Positions 1 through 5,176 of a stretch of 5,176 nucleotides of DNA are shown here, in pieces. The stretch covers positions 1 through 5,176 of the forward strand of contig CAZLDQ010000316.1 in NCBI GenBank assembly GCA_964558295.1. Reading direction: 5' to 3'. Source of the DNA: JBDKTH01 sp964558295. GTDB lineage: Bacteria > Planctomycetota > Planctomycetia > Pirellulales > Thermoguttaceae. The translations under genes were made by a program, and so were the position numbers. The notes beneath the pieces are model-generated. The model searched no databases. It was given only the letters and a program-made list of their open reading frames with translations, and was not told the DNA's origin. Positions within the stretch are counted from its first letter, which is position 1; every line of letters starts with the position of its first letter.

Positions 1-53
1 TCTCGGTCCGCAGAGGACTTTCACCTCCAAGATTCACAACATGCCAGGCACAC
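1..53 (-). mobile_element. 5' end of a group IIC intron (partial, runs off the left edge)
   Basis: Read on the minus strand, this segment starts with GTGTGCCTGGCATG at position 53, fitting the GUGYG consensus for group II intron 5' ends. From memory, the O. iheyensis group IIC intron opens with GTGTGCCCGGCATG, nearly identical. About 20 nt later comes GGAGGTGAAAGTCCTC (positions 27-12), where the O. iheyensis intron has AGGGTGAGAGTCCC, part of domain I. The site also fits: the intron would begin right after a hairpin plus T-containing tail (54-84), and group IIC elements insert downstream of intrinsic terminators. Only 53 nt are visible, so the reverse transcriptase gene, domain V and the 3' splice site cannot be seen. 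The element could be a full retroelement, an ORF-less intron or a 5' fragment. The call rests on motif and context, not on an alignment. Confidence 0.66.
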
Positions 54-84
54 AAATACGGGGCAGCAGGCGGCCTGCTGCCCC
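54..84 (-). terminator. Strong hairpin with short T-containing tail, probable intrinsic terminator and intron insertion site
   Basis: Positions 60-70 and 74-84 form a perfect 11-bp inverted repeat (GGGGCAGCAGG / CCTGCTGCCCC) with a 3-nt loop. On the minus strand it is followed by GTATTT (59-54) and then by the intron-like GTGTG start. On the plus strand the hairpin is followed by AAAA, so only the minus-strand direction makes sense as a terminator. The T tail is short, either because the terminator is weak or because the intron interrupted it. The GTATTT would be the 5' exon side of the splice junction, carrying the IBS1 pairing. The nearest gene end upstream is the permease stop at 848, about 760 nt away, so it is not clear which transcript it ends. 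Confidence 0.6.
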
Positions 85-376
85 AAAAGCGCGGTGCATG
101 ACGAGATGTCAGAGCCTCGGGTTGGCGTGGGAGACAGACCGATCGCTCGCAAACGGCCGCGTGCGCTGAGCACGTGCTGTCGGGCGGTCCGACTCACGGC
201 GGACTGGCCCGCACGGTTGGCAAACGTCACGACACGTCAAGTCTGCTTCCTGGCCCAACCAGATAGGACTCCATGACGCAAAGGATCGACTTCTCCTGGG
301 GTGAACATGGAAGACGAAACATAGCCATGGTCGCATCTGCTCGACGGCCGCGCCGCACAGCAGACGCCGTCTCTCG

Positions 377-468
377 TGCCGCTAAGCGCGGCATCGCTCC
401 CGGGCGCCCAGTCATTCGCTGGGCGCCCGCCCGACAGGCCCGGATCGGGCGAGCCGCCTCGTGGCGGC
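377..468. repeat. Cluster of adjacent inverted repeats (hairpin-forming)
   Basis: Four inverted repeats lie almost end to end. They are 377-382/388-393 (TGCCGC/GCGGCA, 5-nt loop); 401-411/419-429 (CGGGCGCCCAG/CTGGGCGCCCG, perfect 11 bp, 7-nt loop); 428-434/445-451 (CGCCCGA/TCGGGCG, 10-nt loop); and 453-458/463-468 (GCCGCC/GGCGGC, TCGT loop). The second and third share two bases, so they compete slightly. None has a T-run on either side, so they do not look like terminators. The density suggests selection for RNA or DNA structure, but GC-rich sequence also makes chance hairpins common, and no known RNA family was recognised. Confidence 0.5.
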
Positions 469-619
469 GAGGTACTCAGACCTGTGCAGTGGCGTGGAAA
501 GCTCGATCATCCCACCAACTCTCCTACGGCGTGCTGAACCGTGACGCACTACCCAGGACTTCCCGCGAACAACCGTCCGAACTCGGCGTTTTCTGTCGCG
601 TGTTGTCCCCTTGCACTGT

Positions 620-647
620 GATATACCCGACGCTGCGACGAAGTCAA
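620..647 (-). promoter_or_regulatory. Weak sigma70-like promoter candidate
   Basis: On the minus strand TTGACT (647-642) is followed after 16 nt by TATATC (625-620), a fair match to -35 and -10 hexamers. Transcription would start near 613 and run through the hairpin cluster to the terminator at 54-84, giving an RNA of roughly 530-560 nt with no convincing reading frame. The sequence match alone is weak evidence: such pairs turn up by chance, and promoter consensus in this organism is unknown. Confidence 0.22.
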
Positions 648-847
648 AACCCGATCAACAAGAATCTCGCCGCCACGCAATGTCCAACATGCCAAGTCCA
701 AGTCCCACAACCCCATGCGTCTCGAAGAAATTTTTCACAAGCCGCCTGACGCCAGCCACGCACATTTTCATTGACATGCACAGCCCACAAAGTCCCCGCG
801 AACCCCCATCCGAACAACCTGCGCAAACGGTCCACTCTCCCCTTGCC

Positions 848-1978
848 TCAGGCCAACGTCTTGTGGAACCGCCGCGTGGCCAGGAACAGGATCACGAGCC
901 CCATCACGGCCAACGCCGCCAATTGGGCCCAGAGAATCGTGGGCCCCACGCCCTTCAAGAAGATGGCCCGGATGATCACCAAGAAGTAGCGCATCGGGTT
1001 CAAGAGCGTCAGCCACTGGATCACTGGCGGCATATTGGCGATTGGAAAGGCAAAGCCCGACAGAAGCATTGCCGGAAAGAAAAAGAAGAACGTGCTCATC
1101 ATCGCCTGTTGCTGCGTCTGGCTGATTGTGGAGATCAAGAGCCCGATGCCCAGGGTCGTCATCAGGTAGAACGTTGTGGCAAGCAGCAACAGCGCCACAC
1201 TCCCCCGGATCGGCACCTCGAACCAGAACGCGCCGATCAGCGTTACCAGAAGGACATCGATGTAGCCGATCAGGGCAAAGGGGACGGTTTTGCCGAGAAT
1301 GAATTCGGTTGGCGTGATCGGCGTGACCATGATCTGCTCCATGGTGCCGATTTCCTTCTCGCGCACGACGGCCATGCTGGTCAACAGCAACGTCACCAGG
1401 GTGACCACGATCACGATCACCCCCGGGACGAAGTAGTTGCGGCTTTCCAGGTTCTCGTTGAACCACGCCCGCGTGCGCAGATCGATCCGGCCCGGCTCCC
1501 GCACCGCACCCAGTTGCCGCAGGAAGTGCTCCATCTGCACCTGGGTAGAGTATTGGCTGACGATCCGGTTGGCGTAGCTCAGCACAATCCCGGCCGTATT
1601 GGAGTCGGTGCCATCGAGGATGATCTGAACCCGCGCGGTGCGCCCGGCGCGGAGGTCTTGGGCAAATCCCTTTTGGAAGTGCAGAACCATCATCGCCTCG
1701 CCGTGGTCGATCACCTGGCGCAGTTCTCGGTCGTTCTGTATATGGGCAACGAGGTCAAAATACTGCGATTGGAGGAATCGGTCGATCAGTGCGCGGCTGG
1801 CCACGCTGTTATCCAGATCATACACGGCCGTGGGCACATGGCGCACGTCCATCGTCACGGCGTAGCCGATCACGAGCACCTGAATCGCGGGAATGACGAA
1901 GATCACCATCCGCATCCGCGGTTCGCGGATCACCTGGGTGAACTCCTTGATCAACATCTGCCGAAGGCGTTGGAACAT
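848..1978 (-). CDS. ybhR: ABC-2 type exporter permease, YbhR-like
   Basis: This 376-residue inner-membrane protein is the second of two paralogous permeases that should pair to form the export channel. It has the ABC-2 layout: a cytoplasmic N-terminus (MFQRLRQMLIKEF), a membrane helix at about 24-43, a large extracytoplasmic domain at about 44-182 containing LDGTDSNTAG (121-130), then helices at about 183-205, 230-252, 260-284, 291-315 and 347-367. The EIGTMEQIMVTP motif (209-220), on the cytoplasmic side after the second helix, is the expected ATPase contact. The opening resembles E. coli YbhR as I recall it, and the length is typical. ATG at 1978 lies 2 nt after the stop of the upstream permease (TAG TC ATG) with no clear Shine-Dalgarno, so translation is probably coupled to the upstream gene. 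No terminator follows closely. Family assignment is firm; the substrate is unknown, with YbhFSR in E. coli linked to drug and cation efflux. Confidence 0.93.
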   Translation of the reverse strand: MFQRLRQMLIKEFTQVIREPRMRMVIFVIPAIQVLVIGYAVTMDVRHVPTAVYDLDNSVASRALIDRFLQSQYFDLVAHIQNDRELRQVIDHGEAMMVLHFQKGFAQDLRAGRTARVQIILDGTDSNTAGIVLSYANRIVSQYSTQVQMEHFLRQLGAVREPGRIDLRTRAWFNENLESRNYFVPGVIVIVVTLVTLLLTSMAVVREKEIGTMEQIMVTPITPTEFILGKTVPFALIGYIDVLLVTLIGAFWFEVPIRGSVALLLLATTFYLMTTLGIGLLISTISQTQQQAMMSTFFFFFPAMLLSGFAFPIANMPPVIQWLTLLNPMRYFLVIIRAIFLKGVGPTILWAQLAALAVMGLVILFLATRRFHKTLA

Positions 1979-1980
1979 GA

Positions 1981-3114
1981 CTACGCCAGTTTCTTCTTGA
2001 AGCGGGCTACGGCCAGGAGCAGGGCTGCCAGGCCAAACACGATCAGCAACAAGGCTTGCCCCCCGAGCACTTCCAGCCCCACGCCTTTCAGATAGATCCC
2101 TTTCAGGATGGCTACGAAGTAGCGGGCGGGGACCAAATAGGTTACCCCTTGGATCACGCGGGGCATGTTGGCGATCGAGAAAATGAACCCCGACAGCAAG
2201 AACGCCGGCAGGAACGTGAGGACCATCGCCAGTTGACTGGCCAAGAGTTGGCTCTTGGTGACCACGCTGATCAACACGCCCAGCGCAAGCACCCCGGCCA
2301 GGAAGATCGACGCCAGGCCAAACAGCAGCGCCACGTTCCCCCGCAACGGGACCTGGAACAGGAACTCGCCCATCAACACGGCCAAGAGCATGTCGAGCAT
2401 GCCGAGGGCGAAGTAAGGGAGAATCTTGCCAAGGATCAACTCCGTTTCCTTAACCGGCGTAGAAATCAACTGCTCCATGGTCCCACGTTCCCATTCGCGG
2501 GCTACGGTCAACGAAGTCAGCAGGGCGGCAATCACCATCATGATCACGGCGATCAGCCCGGGAATGATGAAGTTCTTTGACTGTAGTTCCGCGTTGAACC
2601 AGACCCGGGGCCGCACCTCGACCGGCACGCGCGGCGTCTCGATCCCGCTCCGCACCATCTGTTCGGCCATCTGTTCCTGGGAAAAGACCTCGGCGATCAC
2701 TTCGGCATAGCCGATGGCGATCGTGGCCGTGTTGGAATCGCTCCCGTCGACGATCATCTGCACGGGCGCATTGCGCCCCGCTTCGAGTTGCTCGGCAAAC
2801 TCCCGTCCGATGACCAGGCCCACCAGCGCCCGCCGTGTGTCGATGGCCCGCTGGATCTGATCGTAACCGCTCACGTACTCCACCACCGAAAAATAGGGAG
2901 ACCCGTCAAACCCGGCAATCAACTTCCGGCTCAACGCCGTCTCGCTCTGGTCCCAGACGACCGTCGGCACGCGGTCCACGTCAAGCGTTAAGGCATAGCC
3001 GTAGAGGAAGAGCATCAGCATCGGAATGACAATCGCCATCCCCAGGCTGCGTGGATCGCGTACGATGTGCAGCAACTCCTTGCGGGCAATGGCCCACAGC
3101 CGTCGCAGGTTCAT
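1981..3114 (-). CDS. ybhS: ABC-2 type exporter permease, YbhS-like
   Basis: This 377-residue inner-membrane protein is the first of the permease pair. Its layout is an N-terminal amphipathic stretch with KELLHIVRDPRSLG (12-25), a helix at about 24-42, an extracytoplasmic domain at about 44-181 with VDGSDSNTATIAIGYA (122-137), and five further helices at about 183-205, 231-252, 260-285, 290-314 and 349-370. AREWERGTMEQLISTP (205-220) is the family's cytoplasmic coupling segment and matches the E. coli YbhS version closely from memory (AREWERGTME). It aligns with the following permease along its whole length, so the two are paralogues. I chose ATG at 3114, not the longer open frame reaching 3399, because it is preceded by AGGAGGTG 5-7 nt upstream, overlaps the ATPase stop as ATGA, and gives the normal family N-terminus. 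The extension would be Arg/Gly-rich and lie inside the ATPase gene. Confidence 0.94.
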   Translation of the reverse strand: MNLRRLWAIARKELLHIVRDPRSLGMAIVIPMLMLFLYGYALTLDVDRVPTVVWDQSETALSRKLIAGFDGSPYFSVVEYVSGYDQIQRAIDTRRALVGLVIGREFAEQLEAGRNAPVQMIVDGSDSNTATIAIGYAEVIAEVFSQEQMAEQMVRSGIETPRVPVEVRPRVWFNAELQSKNFIIPGLIAVIMMVIAALLTSLTVAREWERGTMEQLISTPVKETELILGKILPYFALGMLDMLLAVLMGEFLFQVPLRGNVALLFGLASIFLAGVLALGVLISVVTKSQLLASQLAMVLTFLPAFLLSGFIFSIANMPRVIQGVTYLVPARYFVAILKGIYLKGVGLEVLGGQALLLIVFGLAALLLAVARFKKKLA

Positions 3115-4109
3115 CGCTCCACCTCCTGCTGGGGCGTTTCCGCCCGATCGCGGGCTTCGATCAGCGACACGAACACGTCTTCCAGCGACGGGGCAATCCG
3201 TTCGAGCCGCACAGGAGAAAAACCGCGTTCTTCCAGACGCCGCCGAACCTGACGCATCGCCTCGTCGCCGTCGGCCGCCACGACGTGCAAGGCCGTGCCG
3301 AAGAGGGCCGCTTCCTTCACGGCCGAGAGGTGCTCGATTTCCCCCAACGCCGTCTCGGGCCGCTCGCAGACGACCTCCAAAACGTCCTCCTGCATCCACT
3401 CCGTCTTGAGTTGCTCGGGGGTACCCAGCGCGACCAGCTCGCCCCGATAAACCAGTCCCAGGCGGTCGCAGTACTCGGCCTCATCCATGTAATGGGTAGT
3501 CACAAAAACGGTCACGCCGTTGCCGGACAGTTCGTAGATCAGGTCCCAGAACTTCCGGCGGCTGATCGGATCGACCCCCGAGGTCGGTTCGTCCAGAAAG
3601 ATGATCGGTGGGCGGTGCAAAATCGCACAGCCCAGCGCCAGCCGCTGCTTCCAGCCGCCGGAGAGCACGGCCGTCAACGAGCGGCGATGCTCCTGCAATC
3701 CCGACATGTCGATCACCCACTGCTTCCGCTGGGCCTTGTCCTCGGGCGGGATCTGATAGATGCCGCTGTAGAAGTCGAGGTTCTCCTCCACGGTCAGGTC
3801 TTCGTAGAGCGAGAATTTTTGGCTCATGTAGCCGATGTTCGCCTTGATCTTTTCTTGTTCCGTGCGGATGTCGAAGCCGGCCACGGTGCCTGAGCCTTCC
3901 GTCGGCGCCAGGATTCCGCAGAGGATGCGGATCGTGGTCGACTTGCCCGCTCCGTTGGGCCCCAGGAAACCGAAGATCTCGCCCCGGGCGACCGTGAAGC
4001 TCACGTGATCGACCGCCACGAACGAGCCGAACCGCTTCACAAGATCCCGGACGACCACGGCCTGGTCGCCGTTGGCCGAGGTGGGTAACTCCGACCTAAT
4101 GGCATCCAT
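3111..4109 (-). CDS. ybhF: ABC exporter ATPase 2, equivalent to the C-terminal half of YbhF
   Basis: This 332-residue cytoplasmic ATPase powers the permease pair, probably as a heterodimer with ATPase 1. Visible motifs are Walker A GPNGAGKST (50-58), Q-loop Gln97 in YMSQKF, signature LSGGWKQ (149-155), Walker B IIFLDEP (169-175), D-loop SGVD (177-180) and H-loop His206 in TTHYMDEAEYC. All catalytic residues are present. The signature has Trp where Met or Gln is usual. A C-terminal domain (about 240-332) ends with PSLEDVFVSLIE (307-318), common in drug/antibiotic-type ATPases. The DEAEYCDR-GLVYRGEL run matches the second domain of E. coli YbhF as I recall it. ATG at 4109 is preferred because two AGGAGG motifs lie just upstream; the open frame to 4277 would add 56 unlikely residues inside ATPase 1. 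It overlaps ATPase 1 by 14 nt and the next permease by 4 nt (ATGA). Confidence 0.94.
   Translation of the reverse strand: MDAIRSELPTSANGDQAVVVRDLVKRFGSFVAVDHVSFTVARGEIFGFLGPNGAGKSTTIRILCGILAPTEGSGTVAGFDIRTEQEKIKANIGYMSQKFSLYEDLTVEENLDFYSGIYQIPPEDKAQRKQWVIDMSGLQEHRRSLTAVLSGGWKQRLALGCAILHRPPIIFLDEPTSGVDPISRRKFWDLIYELSGNGVTVFVTTHYMDEAEYCDRLGLVYRGELVALGTPEQLKTEWMQEDVLEVVCERPETALGEIEHLSAVKEAALFGTALHVVAADGDEAMRQVRRRLEERGFSPVRLERIAPSLEDVFVSLIEARDRAETPQQEVER
3120..3127 (-). promoter_or_regulatory. Shine-Dalgarno for the YbhS-like permease
   Basis: AGGAGGTG on the minus strand is fully complementary to the usual 16S rRNA tail; its AGGAGG core lies 7 nt before ATG at 3114. It sits inside the end of the ATPase 2 gene and fixes the permease start at the ATGA overlap. 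Confidence 0.85.
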
Positions 4110-5040
4110 CGCGCAGCCCTCCTCCCTCCTGTCCGAGCACGGAGACAAACACGTCTTCCAGCGACGGTTCAATCGGTCGAATGCTGTCCGGCGGCAGTCC
4201 CGCCCGGCTGAGAATCGCCCGAATCTCGTCGGTCGTGCGCTCCAGATTCCGGCTAACCACATGGACCCGATCGCCAAACATGCCGACCGAGTCGGCGTCG
4301 AGTTGCTCGCGCAACAGCGCGGTGGCCGCCCGGGGATGTGGAGTGCGAATTTCGAGGATTCCCCCCTGCATCACTTGCTTGACTTCGTCCGGTGTGCCGC
4401 AGGCCAGCAACTTGCCTCGGTGGATCATTGCCACGCGGTTGCAGCGTTCGGCCTCGTCGAGATAGGCCGTGGAGACAAAGATCGTGACCCTCTCCCGCAG
4501 AAGCTGATAGAGAATCCGCCAGAAGTCGCGGCGTGAGACCGGATCGACCCCGTTGGTCGGCTCGTCCAGGAAGAGGACTTGGGGCGTATGGATCAACGCG
4601 CAGGCCAGTCCCAGTTTCTGCTTCATCCCGCCGGAGAGATTACCCGCCAGGCGTTTCTTGAACGGCGTGAGATTGCTAAACGCCAGCAGCCGCTCGACGC
4701 GCTCTTGGCGTCCCTTGCGCGGCACGCCGTAGATGTCGGCATAAAAGGTGAGATTCTCCAAGACGGTCAGGTCGGAATACAGCCCAAACCGCTGGCTCAT
4801 GTAGCCGATATACTCTTTGATCGTCTCCGCCTCGCGGACCGTATGGTGGCCCAAAACCCAGGCGTCTCCGCTGCTGGGCTCCATGATCGAGGTCAACAGT
4901 CGCATCGTGGTTGTTTTGCCCGCCCCGTCGGGCCCCACGAGCCCAAAAATCTCCCCCTCGGCCACCCGAAACGTCACCCCATCGACCGCCGTCAACGGCC
5001 CAAAGGAACGGGTCAAATTCTCGACACGGATGGCATCCAT
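4096..5040 (-). CDS. ybhF: ABC exporter ATPase 1, equivalent to the N-terminal half of YbhF
   Basis: This 314-residue cytoplasmic ATPase has Walker A GPDGAGKTT (36-44), Q-loop Gln83 in YMSQRF, signature LSGGMKQ (135-141), Walker B VLFLDEP (155-161) and D-loop NGVD (163-166). The H-loop reads FVSTAYLDEAERC (188-200), with Ala192 where a histidine is expected. The GLVGPDGAGKTT and LSGGMKQKLGLAC runs match the first domain of E. coli YbhF as I recall it, where the H-loop His is also missing (STSYLDEAEQC). The missing His is therefore probably a family trait, not damage. The protein would provide a complete signature motif to its partner while having an impaired site of its own. The C-terminal region (about 225-314) ends in PSLEDVFVSVLG (292-303), as in ATPase 2. 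ATG at 5040 gives the natural start MDAIRVENLTRSFG but has no Shine-Dalgarno; heptamer repeats occupy that position. The stop overlaps ATPase 2 by 14 nt. Confidence 0.94.
   Translation of the reverse strand: MDAIRVENLTRSFGPLTAVDGVTFRVAEGEIFGLVGPDGAGKTTTMRLLTSIMEPSSGDAWVLGHHTVREAETIKEYIGYMSQRFGLYSDLTVLENLTFYADIYGVPRKGRQERVERLLAFSNLTPFKKRLAGNLSGGMKQKLGLACALIHTPQVLFLDEPTNGVDPVSRRDFWRILYQLLRERVTIFVSTAYLDEAERCNRVAMIHRGKLLACGTPDEVKQVMQGGILEIRTPHPRAATALLREQLDADSVGMFGDRVHVVSRNLERTTDEIRAILSRAGLPPDSIRPIEPSLEDVFVSVLGQEGGGLRDGCH
4118..4130 (-). promoter_or_regulatory. Doubled Shine-Dalgarno for ATPase 2
   Basis: Two AGGAGG motifs lie in tandem on the minus strand (4130-4125 and 4123-4118). The nearer one is 8 nt before ATG at 4109, an ideal spacing. 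It lies within the last codons of ATPase 1, encoding its Gly-rich tail, and it decides the start of ATPase 2 against the longer open frame. Confidence 0.8.
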
Positions 5041-5041
5041 G

Positions 5042-5082
5042 AGTCATTGGCCATTGGTCTTAGTCATTGGTCATTGGTCATT
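5042..5082 (-). repeat. Degenerate heptamer tandem repeat (AATGACC type)
   Basis: Read on the minus strand from 5082 to 5042, the sequence divides fully into six units: AATGACC, AATGACC, AATGACT, AAGACC (one base short), AATGGCC and AATGACT. Only a single C then precedes the ATG of ATPase 1. The array supplies the last codons of the adaptor gene (Asn-Asp-Gln) and its TGA stop, and fills the whole gap to the next gene. Each complete AATGAC-type unit contains an overlapping ATGA. It is too short in period to be CRISPR and looks like a minisatellite. Similar heptamer arrays are, from memory, frequent between genes in Planctomycetota and Verrucomicrobiota. Confidence 0.85.
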
Positions 5083-5176
5083 TCCCGTCTCAATCACCGC
5101 ATCCGCCGGCATCCCCGGCTTCAACTCCATACTCGGATTCTGGATATCGATCTTAATCCGATAGACCAGCTTGACC
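5071..5176 (-). CDS. HlyD-family periplasmic adaptor (membrane fusion protein), C-terminal fragment
   Basis: Only the last 34 codons are in the window; the gene continues past the right edge. The visible protein begins VKLVYRIKIDIQNPSMELKP and continues GMPADAVIETGNDQ before a TGA stop at 5073-5071. The LVYR-I...LKPGMPADAVI pattern is typical of the end of the last beta domain in HlyD/YbhG-type adaptors, which sit in the periplasm anchored to the inner membrane and link an ABC exporter to an outer-membrane channel. Its position directly upstream of the split YbhF genes matches ybhG in E. coli. The last three residues and the stop are encoded by the heptamer repeat, so the original C-terminus may have been altered. 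Without the rest of the gene the exact subfamily cannot be fixed. Confidence 0.85.
   Translation of the reverse strand, partial: VKLVYRIKIDIQNPSMELKPGMPADAVIETGNDQ

Larger units (their letters stand above)
85..847. other. Long stretch without a convincing protein gene
   Basis: This 763-nt region separates the last permease stop from the terminator hairpin. Open frames exist on both strands (for example 273-749 plus, 227-415 minus), but their translations are rich in Arg, Pro, Ala and Ser, lack recognisable motifs and have no good ribosome binding site, so I treat them as chance frames. What it does hold is a dense set of inverted repeats at 377-468, another imperfect hairpin at 182-210 (GTCCG/CGGAC stem extended by GGGC/GCCC), a 10-bp palindrome AGCACGTGCT at 169-178, and a weak promoter-like pair at 620-647. 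It may be a long 3' UTR, a decayed gene, or the template of a structured RNA. I saw no tRNA, rRNA, tmRNA or RNase P RNA signature. Confidence 0.6.

Noticed and set aside
182..214. Alternative group II intron 5' end at GTGCG (214-210, minus strand)
   Set aside because: It has the GUGYG pattern, but the following bases do not resemble a known intron start, whereas the GTGTG at 53 does and sits right after a terminator-like hairpin.
227..415. Possible small minus-strand protein of 62 codons in the gene-free region
   Set aside because: No ribosome binding site, no recognisable motif, and it includes one arm of the strong 401-429 hairpin; a chance frame is more likely.
768..1466. Minus-strand open frame of 232 codons in another frame of the YbhR-like gene
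   Set aside because: Same-strand shadow of the permease with a composition unlike a real protein; the true frame has six membrane helices and family motifs.
611..2095. Plus-strand open frame of 494 codons antisense to the permeases
   Set aside because: It is a shadow of two well-supported minus-strand permeases; its translation is rich in His, Asp, Gln and Arg with no motif, and no ribosome binding site is seen.
3115..3399. Longer start for the YbhS-like permease
   Set aside because: The added 95 residues are Arg/Gly-rich shadow translation of ATPase 2; ATG 3114 has a perfect Shine-Dalgarno and ATGA overlap.
3051..3893. Plus-strand open frame of 280 codons
   Set aside because: It lies antisense to ATPase 2 and the start of the permease, whose Walker and signature motifs are clear on the other strand.
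4110..4277. Longer start for ATPase 2
   Set aside because: It would add 56 residues without homology, inside ATPase 1, and would ignore the doubled AGGAGG before ATG 4109.
5042..5082. CRISPR-like or integration-site repeat
   Set aside because: The period is 7 bp with no spacers, and there is no tRNA or integrase nearby; a minisatellite explains it.

Overview
This window looks like bacterial chromosome, moderately GC-rich, with Gram-negative envelope genes. Every recognisable gene lies on the minus strand. From right to left (5176 down to 848) the genes are the C-terminal end of an HlyD-type periplasmic adaptor, two ABC ATPases and two ABC-2 type permeases. The order and sequence motifs match the E. 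coli ybhG-ybhF-ybhS-ybhR exporter family. The difference is that E. coli YbhF is one polypeptide with two ATPase domains, whereas here the halves are separate genes. A degenerate heptamer repeat (AATGACC type) in the operon recalls repeats I associate with Planctomycetota and Verrucomicrobiota genomes. That taxonomic guess comes from memory and is weak.

Layout: 5071-5176 is the partial adaptor. 5042-5082 is the heptamer array, which covers the adaptor stop codon and all of the gap before the next gene. 4096-5040 is ATPase 1 (YbhF N-half type), 3111-4109 is ATPase 2 (YbhF C-half type), 1981-3114 is a YbhS-like permease and 848-1978 is a YbhR-like permease. The genes are tightly packed: a 14-nt overlap, an ATGA stop/start overlap and a 2-nt gap. 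They are probably co-transcribed from a promoter beyond the right edge. Together they should form a tripartite-type exporter: ATPase heterodimer, permease heterodimer and a periplasmic adaptor that would hand over to an outer-membrane channel. The substrate cannot be read from the sequence.

The left 847 bases contain no convincing protein gene. They hold a run of strong hairpins (377-468), a weak promoter-like pair on the minus strand (620-647), and a perfect 11-bp hairpin with a short T-containing tail (54-84) that reads as a minus-strand terminator. Directly after that tail, at position 53 on the minus strand, begins what looks like the 5' end of a group IIC intron: a GTGTG start, then a segment resembling the Oceanobacillus iheyensis intron, including a GGTGAAAGTCC block. 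Group IIC introns are known to insert just downstream of terminator hairpins, so the two features support each other. The body of the intron lies outside the window.
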